Shown: positions 44,753 to 53,110 of the stretch, piece after piece
How positions within the stretch are numbered: the first letter of the stretch is position 1
How the letters are laid out: every line of letters starts with the position of its first letter
From: Scytonema hofmannii PCC 7110
GTDB taxonomy: Bacteria; Cyanobacteriota; Cyanobacteriia; Cyanobacteriales; Nostocaceae
Direction of reading: 5' to 3'
Assembly (NCBI RefSeq): GCF_000346485.2
Contig: NZ_KQ976354.1
Location: 5,673,007 to 5,737,006 of the forward strand
Length of the DNA stretch: 64,000 nt
Made by a program: the position numbers and the translations under genes
Notes under the pieces: model-generated
The model's database searches: none
What the model was told of the DNA's origin: nothing
Seen by the model: only the letters and a program-made list of their open reading frames with translations

Positions 44753-44830
44753 TTTTGCATCCTGTTTTATTTGAAGCAGAATGTTTGTCCTACTGTTACT
44801 TAGATTTGTAGTTTAGGAGATGTAAAGCCC

Positions 44831-44881
44831 GAATCACAATCTACGATATTTCGGTAAGACTAACAATTTTTCAGCTTCTGC
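44831..44881. promoter_or_regulatory. shared upstream motif, copy 4
   Basis: CACAATCTACGATATTTCGG followed by TAAGACTAACAATTTTTC, ending with CTTCTGC. It joins features of copy 1 (ATATTTC, CAATTTTTC, TTCTGC) and copies 2-3 (AATC-AC, GGT-AGACT). It lies in the 400-base divergent gap between LanM2 and the precursor genes. Otherwise I see only AT-rich sequence there. Confidence 0.55.
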
Positions 44882-45151
44882 TTTGTACCTAATGGAAAAA
44901 GATGAAACTTGAGCAAGCCACTGGTCTTTTTTACCTTACTGTTTTCCTTATTAAATACTGTTGCTGATGAATGATTTTATTTTTTGATTTGCTAACTGCT
45001 TCACCATGTTTCAGTAATATATCTTCATTATGAAACTACTGTTTTTTAAGATTTTATACCTAAAAAAAGTACATTGACGCTTCAGTTTAGAAATCGATAT
45101 TCTGGTTAGTGTCAATCCTAAATTGACAAAAGCAAGTAAGGAGAAAAGGAA

Positions 45152-45538
45152 ATGCACGAAGAACTGAAACAAATCATCTCTCAGGCAATGAACAACCGAT
45201 TCGAGTTCGAGCAGAAGCTCATTCAGCGGGCTTGGGAAGATGAGAACTTCAAGCAAGAATTGCTGAGCAATCCCAAAGCAGTTTATGCGAGGGAGTCAGG
45301 AGAAGAACTACCAAATGATCTGAAAATTGAAGTCATCCAGGAAACTGGAAACAAGGTCTACTTGATGCTTCCAAATAACCCTGCTTCAGCTATTACAAAT
45401 GAGGGAGAATTATCAGAGGAAGCCCTGGAAGCAGTAGCAGGTGGTAAATATTGCGTGCAACGTAGTGCTGCACACAATACAGAGGGGTGTTCATGGTTTA
45501 GCTCTGCCTATACACGCAGCGCCAACAATAAGGTGTAA
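45152..45538 (+). CDS. NHLP-leader lanthipeptide precursor 2
   Basis: The precursor has 128 residues. The leader is MHEELKQIISQAMNNRFEFE, IQRAWEDENFKQELLSNPKA, IEVIQETGNKVYLMLPNN, LSEEALEAVAGG, with cleavage after Gly98. The 30-residue core begins KYCVQRSAAHNTEGC and ends SSAYTRSANNKV. It has cysteines at core positions 3 and 15, plus six Ser/Thr between and after them. AAGGAG lies ten bases upstream of the ATG. Confidence 0.92.
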   Translation: MHEELKQIISQAMNNRFEFEQKLIQRAWEDENFKQELLSNPKAVYARESGEELPNDLKIEVIQETGNKVYLMLPNNPASAITNEGELSEEALEAVAGGKYCVQRSAAHNTEGCSWFSSAYTRSANNKV

Positions 45539-45767
45539 GAGTAAACTTAGTACGCTAGTAACCACTTGGAGTTCCGAACTATTATAACCTAGTGAGCCTT
45601 GACAGAGAATTCTGCTGGACTCACTAGATTCTCTGGGATAATTAACATTTAAGTGTCTCAGTTCGTTACTCCTCATTTTTTTGAATATCTTCCTAAACAA
45701 TTCAAATAGAAAGTTGTTTCTTCCCATCAAGATTCTGAGTTATTAACAGAAGCAAGGAGAAAAGAAA

Positions 45768-46148
45768 ATGCACGAAGAACTGAAAAAAGTCATTACTCAA
45801 GCAATGAGTACCCGCTTCGAGTTTGAGCAGAAACTCATTCAGCGGGCTTGGGAAGATGAAACATTCAAGCAAGAATTGCTCAACAATCCCAAAGCAGTTT
45901 ATGCGAGGGAGTCAGGAGAAGAAATTCCAACAAACCTTGAAATTGAAGTCATCCAGGAAACAGCCAACAAGGTTTATTTAGTACTGCCAATTAACCCGGT
46001 TGCAGCTAATACATCTGAGGAAGAACTATCTGAGGAAGCTCTGGAAACAGTGGCAGGTGGTGTCGAGTGTACGTTCTTTAGTGCAGTAAGAGCTACATTT
46101 TGCATTATCAGCAGTAGAACAATAAGAAACGCCAACAACTTAACCTAA
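45768..46148 (+). CDS. NHLP-leader lanthipeptide precursor 3
   Basis: The precursor has 126 residues. The leader is almost identical to precursor 2 (MHEELKKVITQAMSTRFEFE, LSEEALETVAGG), with cleavage after Gly98. The 28-residue core begins VECTFFSAVRATFC and ends SSRTIRNANNLT. Cysteines at core positions 3 and 14 match precursor 2, while the rest diverges. This is the conserved leader and variable core expected for a promiscuous LanM. The ribosome site AAGGAGAAAAG is repeated from precursor 2. Confidence 0.92.
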   Translation: MHEELKKVITQAMSTRFEFEQKLIQRAWEDETFKQELLNNPKAVYARESGEEIPTNLEIEVIQETANKVYLVLPINPVAANTSEEELSEEALETVAGGVECTFFSAVRATFCIISSRTIRNANNLT

Positions 46149-46187
46149 GCGTAAGTTTAGCACGTCAGTAATCAGCAATAAATTTCA

Positions 46188-46316
46188 TTAGTACTGCCAA
46201 TTAACCTGGTTGCAGCTAATACATCTGAGGAAGAACTATCTGAGGAAGCTCTGGAGGCAGTGGCAGATGGTGTTTGCTTAGGATTCACTTCCCTTATAAT
46301 ACATAAGTGTACTTAG
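46188..46316 (+). pseudogene. headless third precursor copy
   Basis: The frame translates as LVLPINLVAANTSEEELSEE, ALEAVADGVCLGF, TSLIIHKCT and stop at 46316. It repeats precursor 3 from LVLPINP onward. The first two thirds of the leader are missing, there is no start codon, and the GG site has become DG. The core differs, with cysteines at positions 2 and 13. The rest of the gap from 46317 to 46579 holds no gene I recognise, apart from a repeated GTGTAAG-type stretch near 46353 that also follows the other copies. Confidence 0.8.
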
Positions 46317-46579
46317 TTTATTGCCACTAAGGTACGCAACCCTAAAGATAAGGTGTAAGTGTAAGCTAAGTACAGGATTGCACAAGTTCGTAACAATTTT
46401 CATCCCAATGCAATTGCTGCTCGTAGTAAGCGCTTAACCGCTTACTACAAACTTTTAACTGAGTTACTTAAATAATGCTACGAATTAATGCAATTCTGTA
46501 CTTAACCCGCCAGTAGTTAATTAACAGTACATCCAACCTGCTCTAACAAGAGTGAATCTTGAGAAGGTCTTTAAATGCC

Positions 46580-47818
46580 ATGAGAGATTTGAGACTACTC
46601 CAAAGAATCGTCACGTCAGGGGTGATTGCGACGACTGCGGTACTAGGAAGCCTCGTTGTCGAGGTTCAGGCGGCTACCTTCACCCTACCGATTGAACCAG
46701 CTGCCAAAGCTACAGGGGTTGATATTTTGCGCGATCGCTATGGTTTAGATGGCACCGGGATCACCATCGGTTTCATATCTGATAGTTTCGCCACAGCAGA
46801 GACTTTCGGCACCTCTGGCAACCTAGATACTTATGCAACCAACATAGCTGATAGCTACTTACCATCTGGCGTTAATGTGCTTAAGGACTACTCAGAACCT
46901 GGTGCCACGGATGAAGGTCGCGCCATCGCGCAGCTTATCCATGCTGTAGCTCCGGGAGCTAAGTTAGTATTCCACACAGGTGTGGGCGGTGTAGATGACT
47001 TCGGTCAGGGCATTCAGGCTCTAGCGGCTGCTGGGGCAGATATCATCGTGGATGATGTCGGCTATATCCCCCAAAATATCCCTGATGCGCCTTTAAACCT
47101 TCTAGATCTGGAGCCTCCGAATGGACTTATTAACCAGGCGATTAATGCGGTAGTCAATCAAGGAATTTCTTACTTCACTGACGCTGGTAATGATTTTCCC
47201 GAATTGCCAATTTATGGGCACACCAATAACCCAAATGCACTCACCGTTGGAGCAGTGTATTATGGGAACGCAAAATCCTACTCAAACCAGAGGTACGGCG
47301 TTGTTATAGAGCAGGGGCAATTGCAACCTTTTTCTTCAGAAGGTAACTTTAATTCCCTAAAGCCTGATGTTGTGGCTCCGGACGCACTGCCGATTTCCTT
47401 CGGCTTGGGCGGTGAAGATGCTCGCCGTGTTGCCAACCCCGGCTTCTTCGACTTCTTCGGTACCTCTGCGTCGGCTCCGTACACGGCTGCAGTGGCAGCA
47501 TTGCTACTACAGGCAGATCCAAGCGCAACACCCACTGATATCTATAATGCTCTAAGAGATACGGCTGACAGTCCTTTGCCAGGTTTTGACTCCCGACTTG
47601 GCTTTGGTCTGATTCAGGGAGAGAAAGCCCTCATGGCACTCAATACGCGAGCCAAACTGAAAACAGTTCCCGAACCTTCCGCAGTTCCTGCCTTGCTGTG
47701 TATCAGCGTTCTAATTGCTAGTCTGTTTGTGAAACGGACTAAGCAAAGGTCAGAGATTATAGCAAAGCCCAGCGAGAGTCTCACCCTAGTTCACTCAGGA
47801 CTTACCCAATTGCTATGA
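46580..47818 (+). CDS. short subtilase-like (S8) secreted protein with PEP-CTERM anchor
   Basis: The protein has about 412 residues. I prefer ATG 46580 over TTG 46559 because the signal peptide begins there (LQRIVTSGVIATTAVLGSLV). Core motifs are DGTGITIGFISDSFA, with the catalytic Asp position kept, TDEGRAIAQLIHAVAPGA in place of an HGT motif, and FFGTSASAPYTAAVAALLL with the serine. It ends KTVPEPS, a hydrophobic helix and a basic tail. It is a shorter relative of 34544-36463, lacking about 200 residues in the middle. It follows the precursor genes on the same strand. Confidence 0.82.
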   Translation: MRDLRLLQRIVTSGVIATTAVLGSLVVEVQAATFTLPIEPAAKATGVDILRDRYGLDGTGITIGFISDSFATAETFGTSGNLDTYATNIADSYLPSGVNVLKDYSEPGATDEGRAIAQLIHAVAPGAKLVFHTGVGGVDDFGQGIQALAAAGADIIVDDVGYIPQNIPDAPLNLLDLEPPNGLINQAINAVVNQGISYFTDAGNDFPELPIYGHTNNPNALTVGAVYYGNAKSYSNQRYGVVIEQGQLQPFSSEGNFNSLKPDVVAPDALPISFGLGGEDARRVANPGFFDFFGTSASAPYTAAVAALLLQADPSATPTDIYNALRDTADSPLPGFDSRLGFGLIQGEKALMALNTRAKLKTVPEPSAVPALLCISVLIASLFVKRTKQRSEIIAKPSESLTLVHSGLTQLL

Positions 47819-47962
47819 GGATATGCGATCGCACTCTTGCAGTCAAACTGCAAAAAGCTAAAACCACAACGTTTTGACTACCTGAAATGTTTTGCAGACA
47901 ACTCATTTAGACAGTCAAAACGTTTTCTTAAAAAGTATGAAAATTCTATTGACGCTGTTATT

Positions 47963-48769
47963 TCAGTTATGTTTTATGCTATTTTGAATGCGATGCGCGT
48001 TTCTCCAAACTTGAGGCGTAGTTCCCTGGTATTGACGGAATTGACGAAAGAAATGTCCCGTATTTTGATAGCCCACTTTTTCAGCAATCTGCTCAATTGA
48101 CTGGTTAGTCTCCAACAGCAATGAACACGCTGCTACCAGCCGACGTTCTACAATCCATCGGTTCACCGTAAGCCCAGTGAGGCGTCGCATGAGGTCAGTT
48201 AAGTAACCAGGAGCGTAACCCACTGCTTGGGCTACGTCACATAAACTAATTGGTTGGTGATAATTCTCTTCAATGAATTGGAAAACCTCACTTAAGTGCG
48301 GACAGGACGGAAAAATCGACTCACTAGTTGTGGCTTTTGCCTCCTCAGTAGCCTCAGGCGTTGAGATTTGCTGCAAAGCAGTGTACCACTGCTTCAGAGC
48401 AGCTTGTTTTTCTAATCGGGCGGCGATCGCAGCCAATAATTCCTCTACTGTAGTTGGCTTAGTCAGATAGTCATCAGCTCCCAACTTCATAGCGTGGCGA
48501 AGTTCCGCATTGCTAGCTTTAGCAGTCAGAAAAATGAATGGAATAATCGCTGTCATCGGATTTTGGCGCAGCGTGGTGAGGACACCGTAACCATCAAGTT
48601 CTGGCATCATAATGTCACAAATTACCAAATCAGGTAGATGTTTCTGCACCTGCTCAACACCAACAAGACCGTTTTGGGCACCGATGGCGTTGAACCCTTC
48701 TGTTTCCAAGGATTCTAAAAACATCTCTCGGCTTTCTGCTTCATCTTCTATTACTAAAATCTTTGTCAT
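47963..48769 (-). CDS. response regulator with AraC-type DNA-binding domain
   Basis: The protein has 268 residues from ATG 48769, chosen because the receiver starts there (MTKILVIEDEAESREMFLES) with GGAG upstream. The longer frame comes from the mobile repeat. The phospho-acceptor is Asp52 (LVICDIMMPELDGYG), with FLTAKAS and DYLTKP. The C-terminal 100 residues are an AraC pair of HTHs (SLCDVAQAVGYAPGYLTDLM, SIEQIAEKVGYQNTGHFFRQ). It is the natural candidate to bind the motif shared by the RiPP operons and to receive phosphate from the kinase at 49812. Confidence 0.92.
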   Translation of the reverse strand: MTKILVIEDEAESREMFLESLETEGFNAIGAQNGLVGVEQVQKHLPDLVICDIMMPELDGYGVLTTLRQNPMTAIIPFIFLTAKASNAELRHAMKLGADDYLTKPTTVEELLAAIAARLEKQAALKQWYTALQQISTPEATEEAKATTSESIFPSCPHLSEVFQFIEENYHQPISLCDVAQAVGYAPGYLTDLMRRLTGLTVNRWIVERRLVAACSLLLETNQSIEQIAEKVGYQNTGHFFRQFRQYQGTTPQVWRNAHRIQNSIKHN

Positions 48770-48805
48770 TGTTATCTCCAAGAGAGAGTGATTTTGAACT
48801 AAATC

Positions 48806-48900
48806 ACAGCCATTTTTAGGTAAATAGACCACAGCCGTAAGGGCGCAATGCCTTGCGCCCCTACCAACGATGTGGTTCATGTAGGTGAAAACTGCTGTAA
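48806..48900. repeat. 95-base palindromic mobile repeat, copy B
   Basis: The partner of 5646-5740, with the same length, inverted ends and GGGCGCAA/TTGCGCCC core. Its right arm forms the last seven codons and stop of the minus-strand precursor gene at 48877-49401. Its left arm lies in the leader region of the response regulator gene. Confidence 0.85.
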
Positions 48901-49401
48901 ACCAAAAATATAAGGTTGAGATTGCCTCAAGATTGGAAAAGCGATTCCACCAGCAACCATCTCTAGTTGGGAATCACTCAGTTGCTGCTTATTCGGATTC
49001 ATAGGAATGACGAGATGTCTGACAGTTGGCGTGCCTTCGTAAAAGCAAATAGTTAAATCCTCAGGTAAGTCTTCACCTGTTGCCTCTTTAATACCAGCCT
49101 TGGGGTTTTGGAGCAGTTTGGCTTTGAAGGCTTCATCAGCTAAAGCTCGTCTTATAACTTGAGCAATAATCAGATTTTGTTCTTCCAGATTGTACCTTTC
49201 TAGTTGCTCCTTCATTGGCAAAATATAATTTCGCAAGTTAAGCTTATCTTCATGCACTTCAATCTTTTTTAAAAACTCGGGAAGTTGCACCCCAAACTCA
49301 CATAGTATAGGCTTGGGATCTGCAATGAAGCAGTTTTTGAATTGTTCATCAGACCATAGTCGCTCGAGAAGAAGTTTGTAGAAATAGATTCGTTTCGTCA
49401 T
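48877..49401 (-). CDS. precursor-like protein with two NHLP leaders in tandem
   Basis: The protein has 174 residues from ATG 49401, where the first NHLP unit starts. An ATG at 49494 would add 31 residues. Unit 1 is MTKRIYFYKLLLERLWSDEQ, FIADPKPILCEFGVQLPEFL, IEVHEDKLNLRNYILP. Unit 2 is IIAQVIRRALADEAFKAKLL, KAGIKEATGEDLPEDLTICF, then LSDSQLEMVAGG. The core after GG is IAFPILRQSQPYIFGLQQFS with PT after it. It has no cysteine. The final LQQFSPT and stop are read from the mobile repeat, so the original core end is lost. It may now be a decoy, a regulator or a substrate of a non-LanM enzyme. Confidence 0.8.
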   Translation of the reverse strand: MTKRIYFYKLLLERLWSDEQFKNCFIADPKPILCEFGVQLPEFLKKIEVHEDKLNLRNYILPMKEQLERYNLEEQNLIIAQVIRRALADEAFKAKLLQNPKAGIKEATGEDLPEDLTICFYEGTPTVRHLVIPMNPNKQQLSDSQLEMVAGGIAFPILRQSQPYIFGLQQFSPT

Positions 49402-49639
49402 TATATACCTTGACTTTTGCAAGTTAATTCTTGTAAAAGAGCTTTCCTTTTTATCTTCATATGCACCTTCAACCTCATAATTAGACTGGGTCAAGCTCCT
49501 TTCTTCCTAAATTTAGAGTTTAATGAGCGCCATAGCATTAACGGATTTTTTGCTCTTGATTCTTAGATTTTCAGCTTTTGATAAACGCTATGAATAACGC
49601 TTTTATTTCAATGAAATACATTCAAACAACTTTGGAATA

Positions 49640-49726
49640 GATGACATCGAACCCTTTTGCCTCCAAACATTCAACAATTATTTCTTAGTTTTTTGCTTCA
49701 TCTTCGTTTGTCAAGATTTTTTTCAT
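49640..49726 (-). pseudogene. receiver-domain fragment
   Basis: ATG at 49726 reads MKKILTNEDEAKN, stop, then EIIVECLEAKGFDVI. This matches the start of the response regulator at 48769 (MTKILVIEDEAESREMFLES). It lies directly after the histidine kinase, so an original kinase-regulator pair has lost its regulator here. The rest of 49495-49811 contains a hairpin arm of the CTCTGCGG repeat family and no gene. Confidence 0.7.
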
Positions 49727-49811
49727 TATCTTCATATCAAATCCGTTTGTATCGGAATTATTTCTCTTTCCTCTCTCTGTGCTCTCAGCGTCTCTGCGGT
49801 TTTTTAATTAT

Positions 49812-50747
49812 TCAGATGCTACCAGATTTGATATCAAAGGCTGGTTCCGTGACTGGTAATGTAATTGTAAACGTCGTACCCACACCGATTTCACTTGCCA
49901 CGCTGATTTGACCGCCATGCAGGTCTACAAACTTTTTGACCAGTGCCAATCCCAATCCACTACCTGGTACATCGCCGACATTTTCAGCCCGATAATATGG
50001 CTCAAACAGTCTTTGTTGCTCTGCTTTTGGAATACCAATTCCCCTATCCTTAATCTGGAAAATCAGTTTTTTATCTTGATAACAGAGTATAACATCAATT
50101 GTGCTGCCAACTGGAGAATACTTGATTGCATTCGAGAGTAAATTCGTGAGAATGGGCTGTAGTAATTTTTTATCCACACAGACTGTTCTACAATCACCGC
50201 GACTGGCAAAAGTGACTGCATGGTGGCGGTTTTGACTCAAATTGAATTGAGCCAATATGTCATGGCAGAATTGGATCGGATTAAGTGGTTCTGGCTCAAA
50301 CTTTAGCTTTCCTACTTCTGCTCTACCCAGCATGAGAACTTCATCCATCAATTGGCCGATCTGTTCAACTGCTGTTTGAAGGCGCTGTAAATACTGGAGT
50401 TTTTTCTCTTCACTCAAGTGGTGATAATAGCGTTTCAGCGAGCTGGTGGAGAAGGAGATGATGTTTAGGGGAGTGCGGAATTCATGAGAGATCATAGAGG
50501 CAAAGTGTGCTCTATGTTCAGCAAGTTGTTTTTCTTGTTCTAGAGCGATCTCTACCCGCTGACGCAAAGCTTTCTCGCGGCGTAATTCCTCATTAACATC
50601 ACTTAATTCACCTAAAAGCTCTTGTATTCTCGACTCTAGCTCTTTATTAGTCTTCTGTAAAGCTACTGAGGTCTGCTTGCGTTGGCTGATATTACGGATC
50701 GAGATACGAGAATTGCGTTGCTTTGAAATGCAGTTGCCAAAAACCAT
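49812..50747 (-). CDS. sensor histidine kinase, N-terminally shortened
   Basis: The protein has 311 residues. Residues 13-30 (RISIRNISQRKQTSVALQKT) look like the end of a PAS/PAC module without its body. A coiled coil follows to about residue 80. HisKA has His88 in SMISHEFRTPLN. The ATPase domain has N box NLLSNAIKYSP, then DRGIGIPKAEQQRLFEPYYR and GSGLGLALVKKFVDLHGG. It has no membrane segment. It probably signals to the AraC-type regulator at 47963-48769, and the input could come from the cache sensor. Confidence 0.9.
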   Translation of the reverse strand: MVFGNCISKQRNSRISIRNISQRKQTSVALQKTNKELESRIQELLGELSDVNEELRREKALRQRVEIALEQEKQLAEHRAHFASMISHEFRTPLNIISFSTSSLKRYYHHLSEEKKLQYLQRLQTAVEQIGQLMDEVLMLGRAEVGKLKFEPEPLNPIQFCHDILAQFNLSQNRHHAVTFASRGDCRTVCVDKKLLQPILTNLLSNAIKYSPVGSTIDVILCYQDKKLIFQIKDRGIGIPKAEQQRLFEPYYRAENVGDVPGSGLGLALVKKFVDLHGGQISVASEIGVGTTFTITLPVTEPAFDIKSGSI

Positions 50748-51008
50748 AGTTCAACTCCATGTAATTACTGAATGAAGCTCTGAAAAATGAGTCCCTATAG
50801 GCATACCCCTGATAGTGTCTCAACTCACAAGACTCTTGCCAAACTCTTGAGTAATATATTCAAAACTTATGTAGTATCGATACACCCTCTTGAAAATCGA
50901 CGTGTTACTCTAACTGTTTCTCTTGCTACTACGACTTCTTTTCTTCAAGAATTTAGTTTTTTTTACAAAAATTAATATTTCCTGCCAACAGGTGTTCTGC
51001 TCCAATGA

Positions 51009-51040
51009 GAGTTAGGGAGTAGGGAGTAGGGAGTAGGGAA
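51009..51040. repeat. heptanucleotide tandem repeat (GGGAGTA)
   Basis: Four copies of AGGGAGT. They lie in the 466-base gap 50748-51213, which holds the divergent promoters of the histidine kinase and the sigma-like gene and no gene I recognise. Confidence 0.8.
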
Positions 51041-51213
51041 GAGTCATTATAATTGCTAACCTCATTCAAACAGAACAGCTTATTTCTTGACTCAGAGACA
51101 AGATGTAAATGTTTGTAACAAATTTTGTGGTTTTACAGAAAGTAGTCCAACGAAGCGCGAGAAACTAACAGAAGTTCACGTCGGCTCTTCAATAAGGTTT
51201 AAGGTCTCAAATA

Positions 51214-51849
51214 ATGAGGAGAGATGAACTTGATTCATATCTATTACAGCTTGCTACAAGAGCGCAGCGATATCCACCGCATTCTCAGGAACGGCAAATC
51301 GCTTTAACAAAGCTGATTCATGGCATCGTGCGCTTTGGTCATTTTTGGTATCCCTCAAAAAGTCAATTTTCAGGCAATGTTCAAGATATTTATAATGAGG
51401 CACGTCAGGAACTTTTTCTTTTTATTTGTCAAAATATTGACAAGTATAATCCGGAACGCGGTACGGTTATGGCATGGGTCAATGTTCTTTTGGAACGGCG
51501 ATTTTTTAAAGACACTATTCGTAAATATCAGACTCACAGTCATGTAACAAAAATGACTATAACTGACCTGGATAGTTTTGCCGTACCTACCGAACCAAAA
51601 GACCTTACAGAAATAGTGAGGGAATGTATAGAATCAGACCCAGAAGACCTTTTCAAAAATGAGTATATAGAAAAATGTCCTCAAGCAACCTTTCAAGCAT
51701 TAGCTCTGCGAAGAATGTCAGGAAAATCATGGAAAGAAATTTCAGAAGAATTTGAAATGAAAGTTCCTACAGTGAGCAGCTTTTATTACCGATGTCTAAA
51801 AAAGCTTTCTCCTAAGTTAAAAGAATACTGTGAGAATCAGGTAGATTAA
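51214..51849 (+). CDS. sigma-70-family-like RNA polymerase factor (cyanobacterial type)
   Basis: The protein has 211 residues. The region-2-like part is YNEARQELFLFICQNIDKYN, PERGTVMAWVNVLLERRFFK. The C-terminal HTH is region-4-like: ATFQALALRRMSGKSWKEIS, EEFEMKVPTVSSFYYRCLKK. It is followed 15 bases later by a DUF1822 gene, a pairing common in filamentous cyanobacteria. It may control the downstream haemagglutinin, CHAT and CHASE2 group. Confidence 0.8.
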   Translation: MRRDELDSYLLQLATRAQRYPPHSQERQIALTKLIHGIVRFGHFWYPSKSQFSGNVQDIYNEARQELFLFICQNIDKYNPERGTVMAWVNVLLERRFFKDTIRKYQTHSHVTKMTITDLDSFAVPTEPKDLTEIVRECIESDPEDLFKNEYIEKCPQATFQALALRRMSGKSWKEISEEFEMKVPTVSSFYYRCLKKLSPKLKEYCENQVD

Positions 51850-51864
51850 GGAATAGGTATACAA

Positions 51865-52827
51865 ATGAGAGGAAATTTATCAGAATCTTTAACCTTTATG
51901 GTACCGCTCGGCTTAGAAGCTCACGCACTTGCAGAACGTTTCCGAAAGAAACACAAGAGTCATCAGAAAGCCAAACAAGTTTATCTCAATACTTTGGCAG
52001 TATTTGCTGTCCAATTTTATCTACGTTGCATGGGAATTAAAACTTCTTGTGAAGGAAGTTTAAGTTGGGACTCAGTCATGCAAACTCTAATGGATGTTGC
52101 TGATTTAGAAGTCATCGGTTTAGGGAAAATAGAGTGTCTTCTAGTGTTACCAAATGAGAAAGTTATTCAGATTCCACCAGAAGTTTGCTTAGATAGAATT
52201 GGCTATGTAGCTGTACAGTTTGAGGACTTGCTTGCAGAAGCAACACTTCTCGGATTTGTCAAAACAGTTCCTTCTGGAGGCGAGTTACCTCTAAGCCAGT
52301 TGGATTACCTTGAAGATTTACTTATACACCTGAACCAAGCAACTGAAAAAATTAAACAACCAATTCACTTGAGCCAGTGGTTCATGAATGTTGTTGATCT
52401 CGGTTGGCAAACTATAGAATCGCTTCTAAATCCGCAACAACAAGCAGAATTAGTTTTTAAATTTAGAGGTGCTGAACACTATGAAGCTCTTCAATTAGAA
52501 AATTTAAATTCTAGTGTACAAAAAGGCAAAATACTGGACTTAGGACAAAATTCAAAAAGTCAACTAATCGCTTTAGTGGTAGGACTGATACCAGCTTCGA
52601 GAGAAGAAATAAACATTGGTGTTAAAGTTTACCCAATTGGAGAACAAAATTACCTACCAGAAGAACTTGAACTGACAGTATTGGATGAAGTTGGAATAAC
52701 AGTCATGCAAGCGATCGCGAGAAACACAAAGAGCATTCAATTAAACTTTATTAGCGAAATCGGAGAACGTTTTAGCGTTAAAATTACTTTAGGTAATGTC
52801 AGCTTTACAGAGGTTTTTCTTACCTGA
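51865..52827 (+). CDS. DUF1822 family protein
   Basis: The protein has 320 residues, soluble and without a signal. Its N-terminus is family-typical (TFMVPLGLEAHALAERFRKK, NTLAVFAVQFYLRCMGI). It continues with LLVLPNEKVIQIPPEV, RIGYVAVQFEDLLAEATLLG and GLIPASREEINIGVKVYPIG. The function is unknown. The conserved neighbourhood (a sigma-like gene before it, CHASE2, DUF928 and haemagglutinin-like genes after it) suggests a role in controlling that exoprotein set, possibly as an anti-sigma or partner of the sigma-like protein. Confidence 0.88.
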   Translation: MRGNLSESLTFMVPLGLEAHALAERFRKKHKSHQKAKQVYLNTLAVFAVQFYLRCMGIKTSCEGSLSWDSVMQTLMDVADLEVIGLGKIECLLVLPNEKVIQIPPEVCLDRIGYVAVQFEDLLAEATLLGFVKTVPSGGELPLSQLDYLEDLLIHLNQATEKIKQPIHLSQWFMNVVDLGWQTIESLLNPQQQAELVFKFRGAEHYEALQLENLNSSVQKGKILDLGQNSKSQLIALVVGLIPASREEINIGVKVYPIGEQNYLPEELELTVLDEVGITVMQAIARNTKSIQLNFISEIGERFSVKITLGNVSFTEVFLT

Positions 52828-53110
52828 ATGGCTGAATCTAAAACCACTGAGCGCTGATTATAATAAGTGGATGATCGAAAAGAAAAATCAGAATGTAAAG
52901 AAATGTAAAAATCTTTAAACCCCTTACCAATGACAAATGACAAATGACATTTATAGCGTTTCCTAGTCTGCTGAGAGACAAACTTATCTGCGTTCATCTG
53001 CGTTCATCTGCGGTTAATTCTTTCATCCTGTCCCTCACGAATGTGGGAATTGCTATAGTATTTGTTAATGTTATTTTGAAACTCCAAAATCCCAAGTTTA
53101 AAATGGGTCT
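52828..53110. other. non-coding gap with short repeats
   Basis: It contains three AATGACAA units near 52930 and a triple TTCATCTGCG repeat near 52990. No gene is visible. A promoter for the CHASE2 gene may lie at its right end. Confidence 0.5.

Noticed and set aside
48770-48880. Longer N-terminus for the response regulator
   Set aside because: It is read from the same mobile repeat. The receiver domain and a GGAG site mark 48769 as the start.
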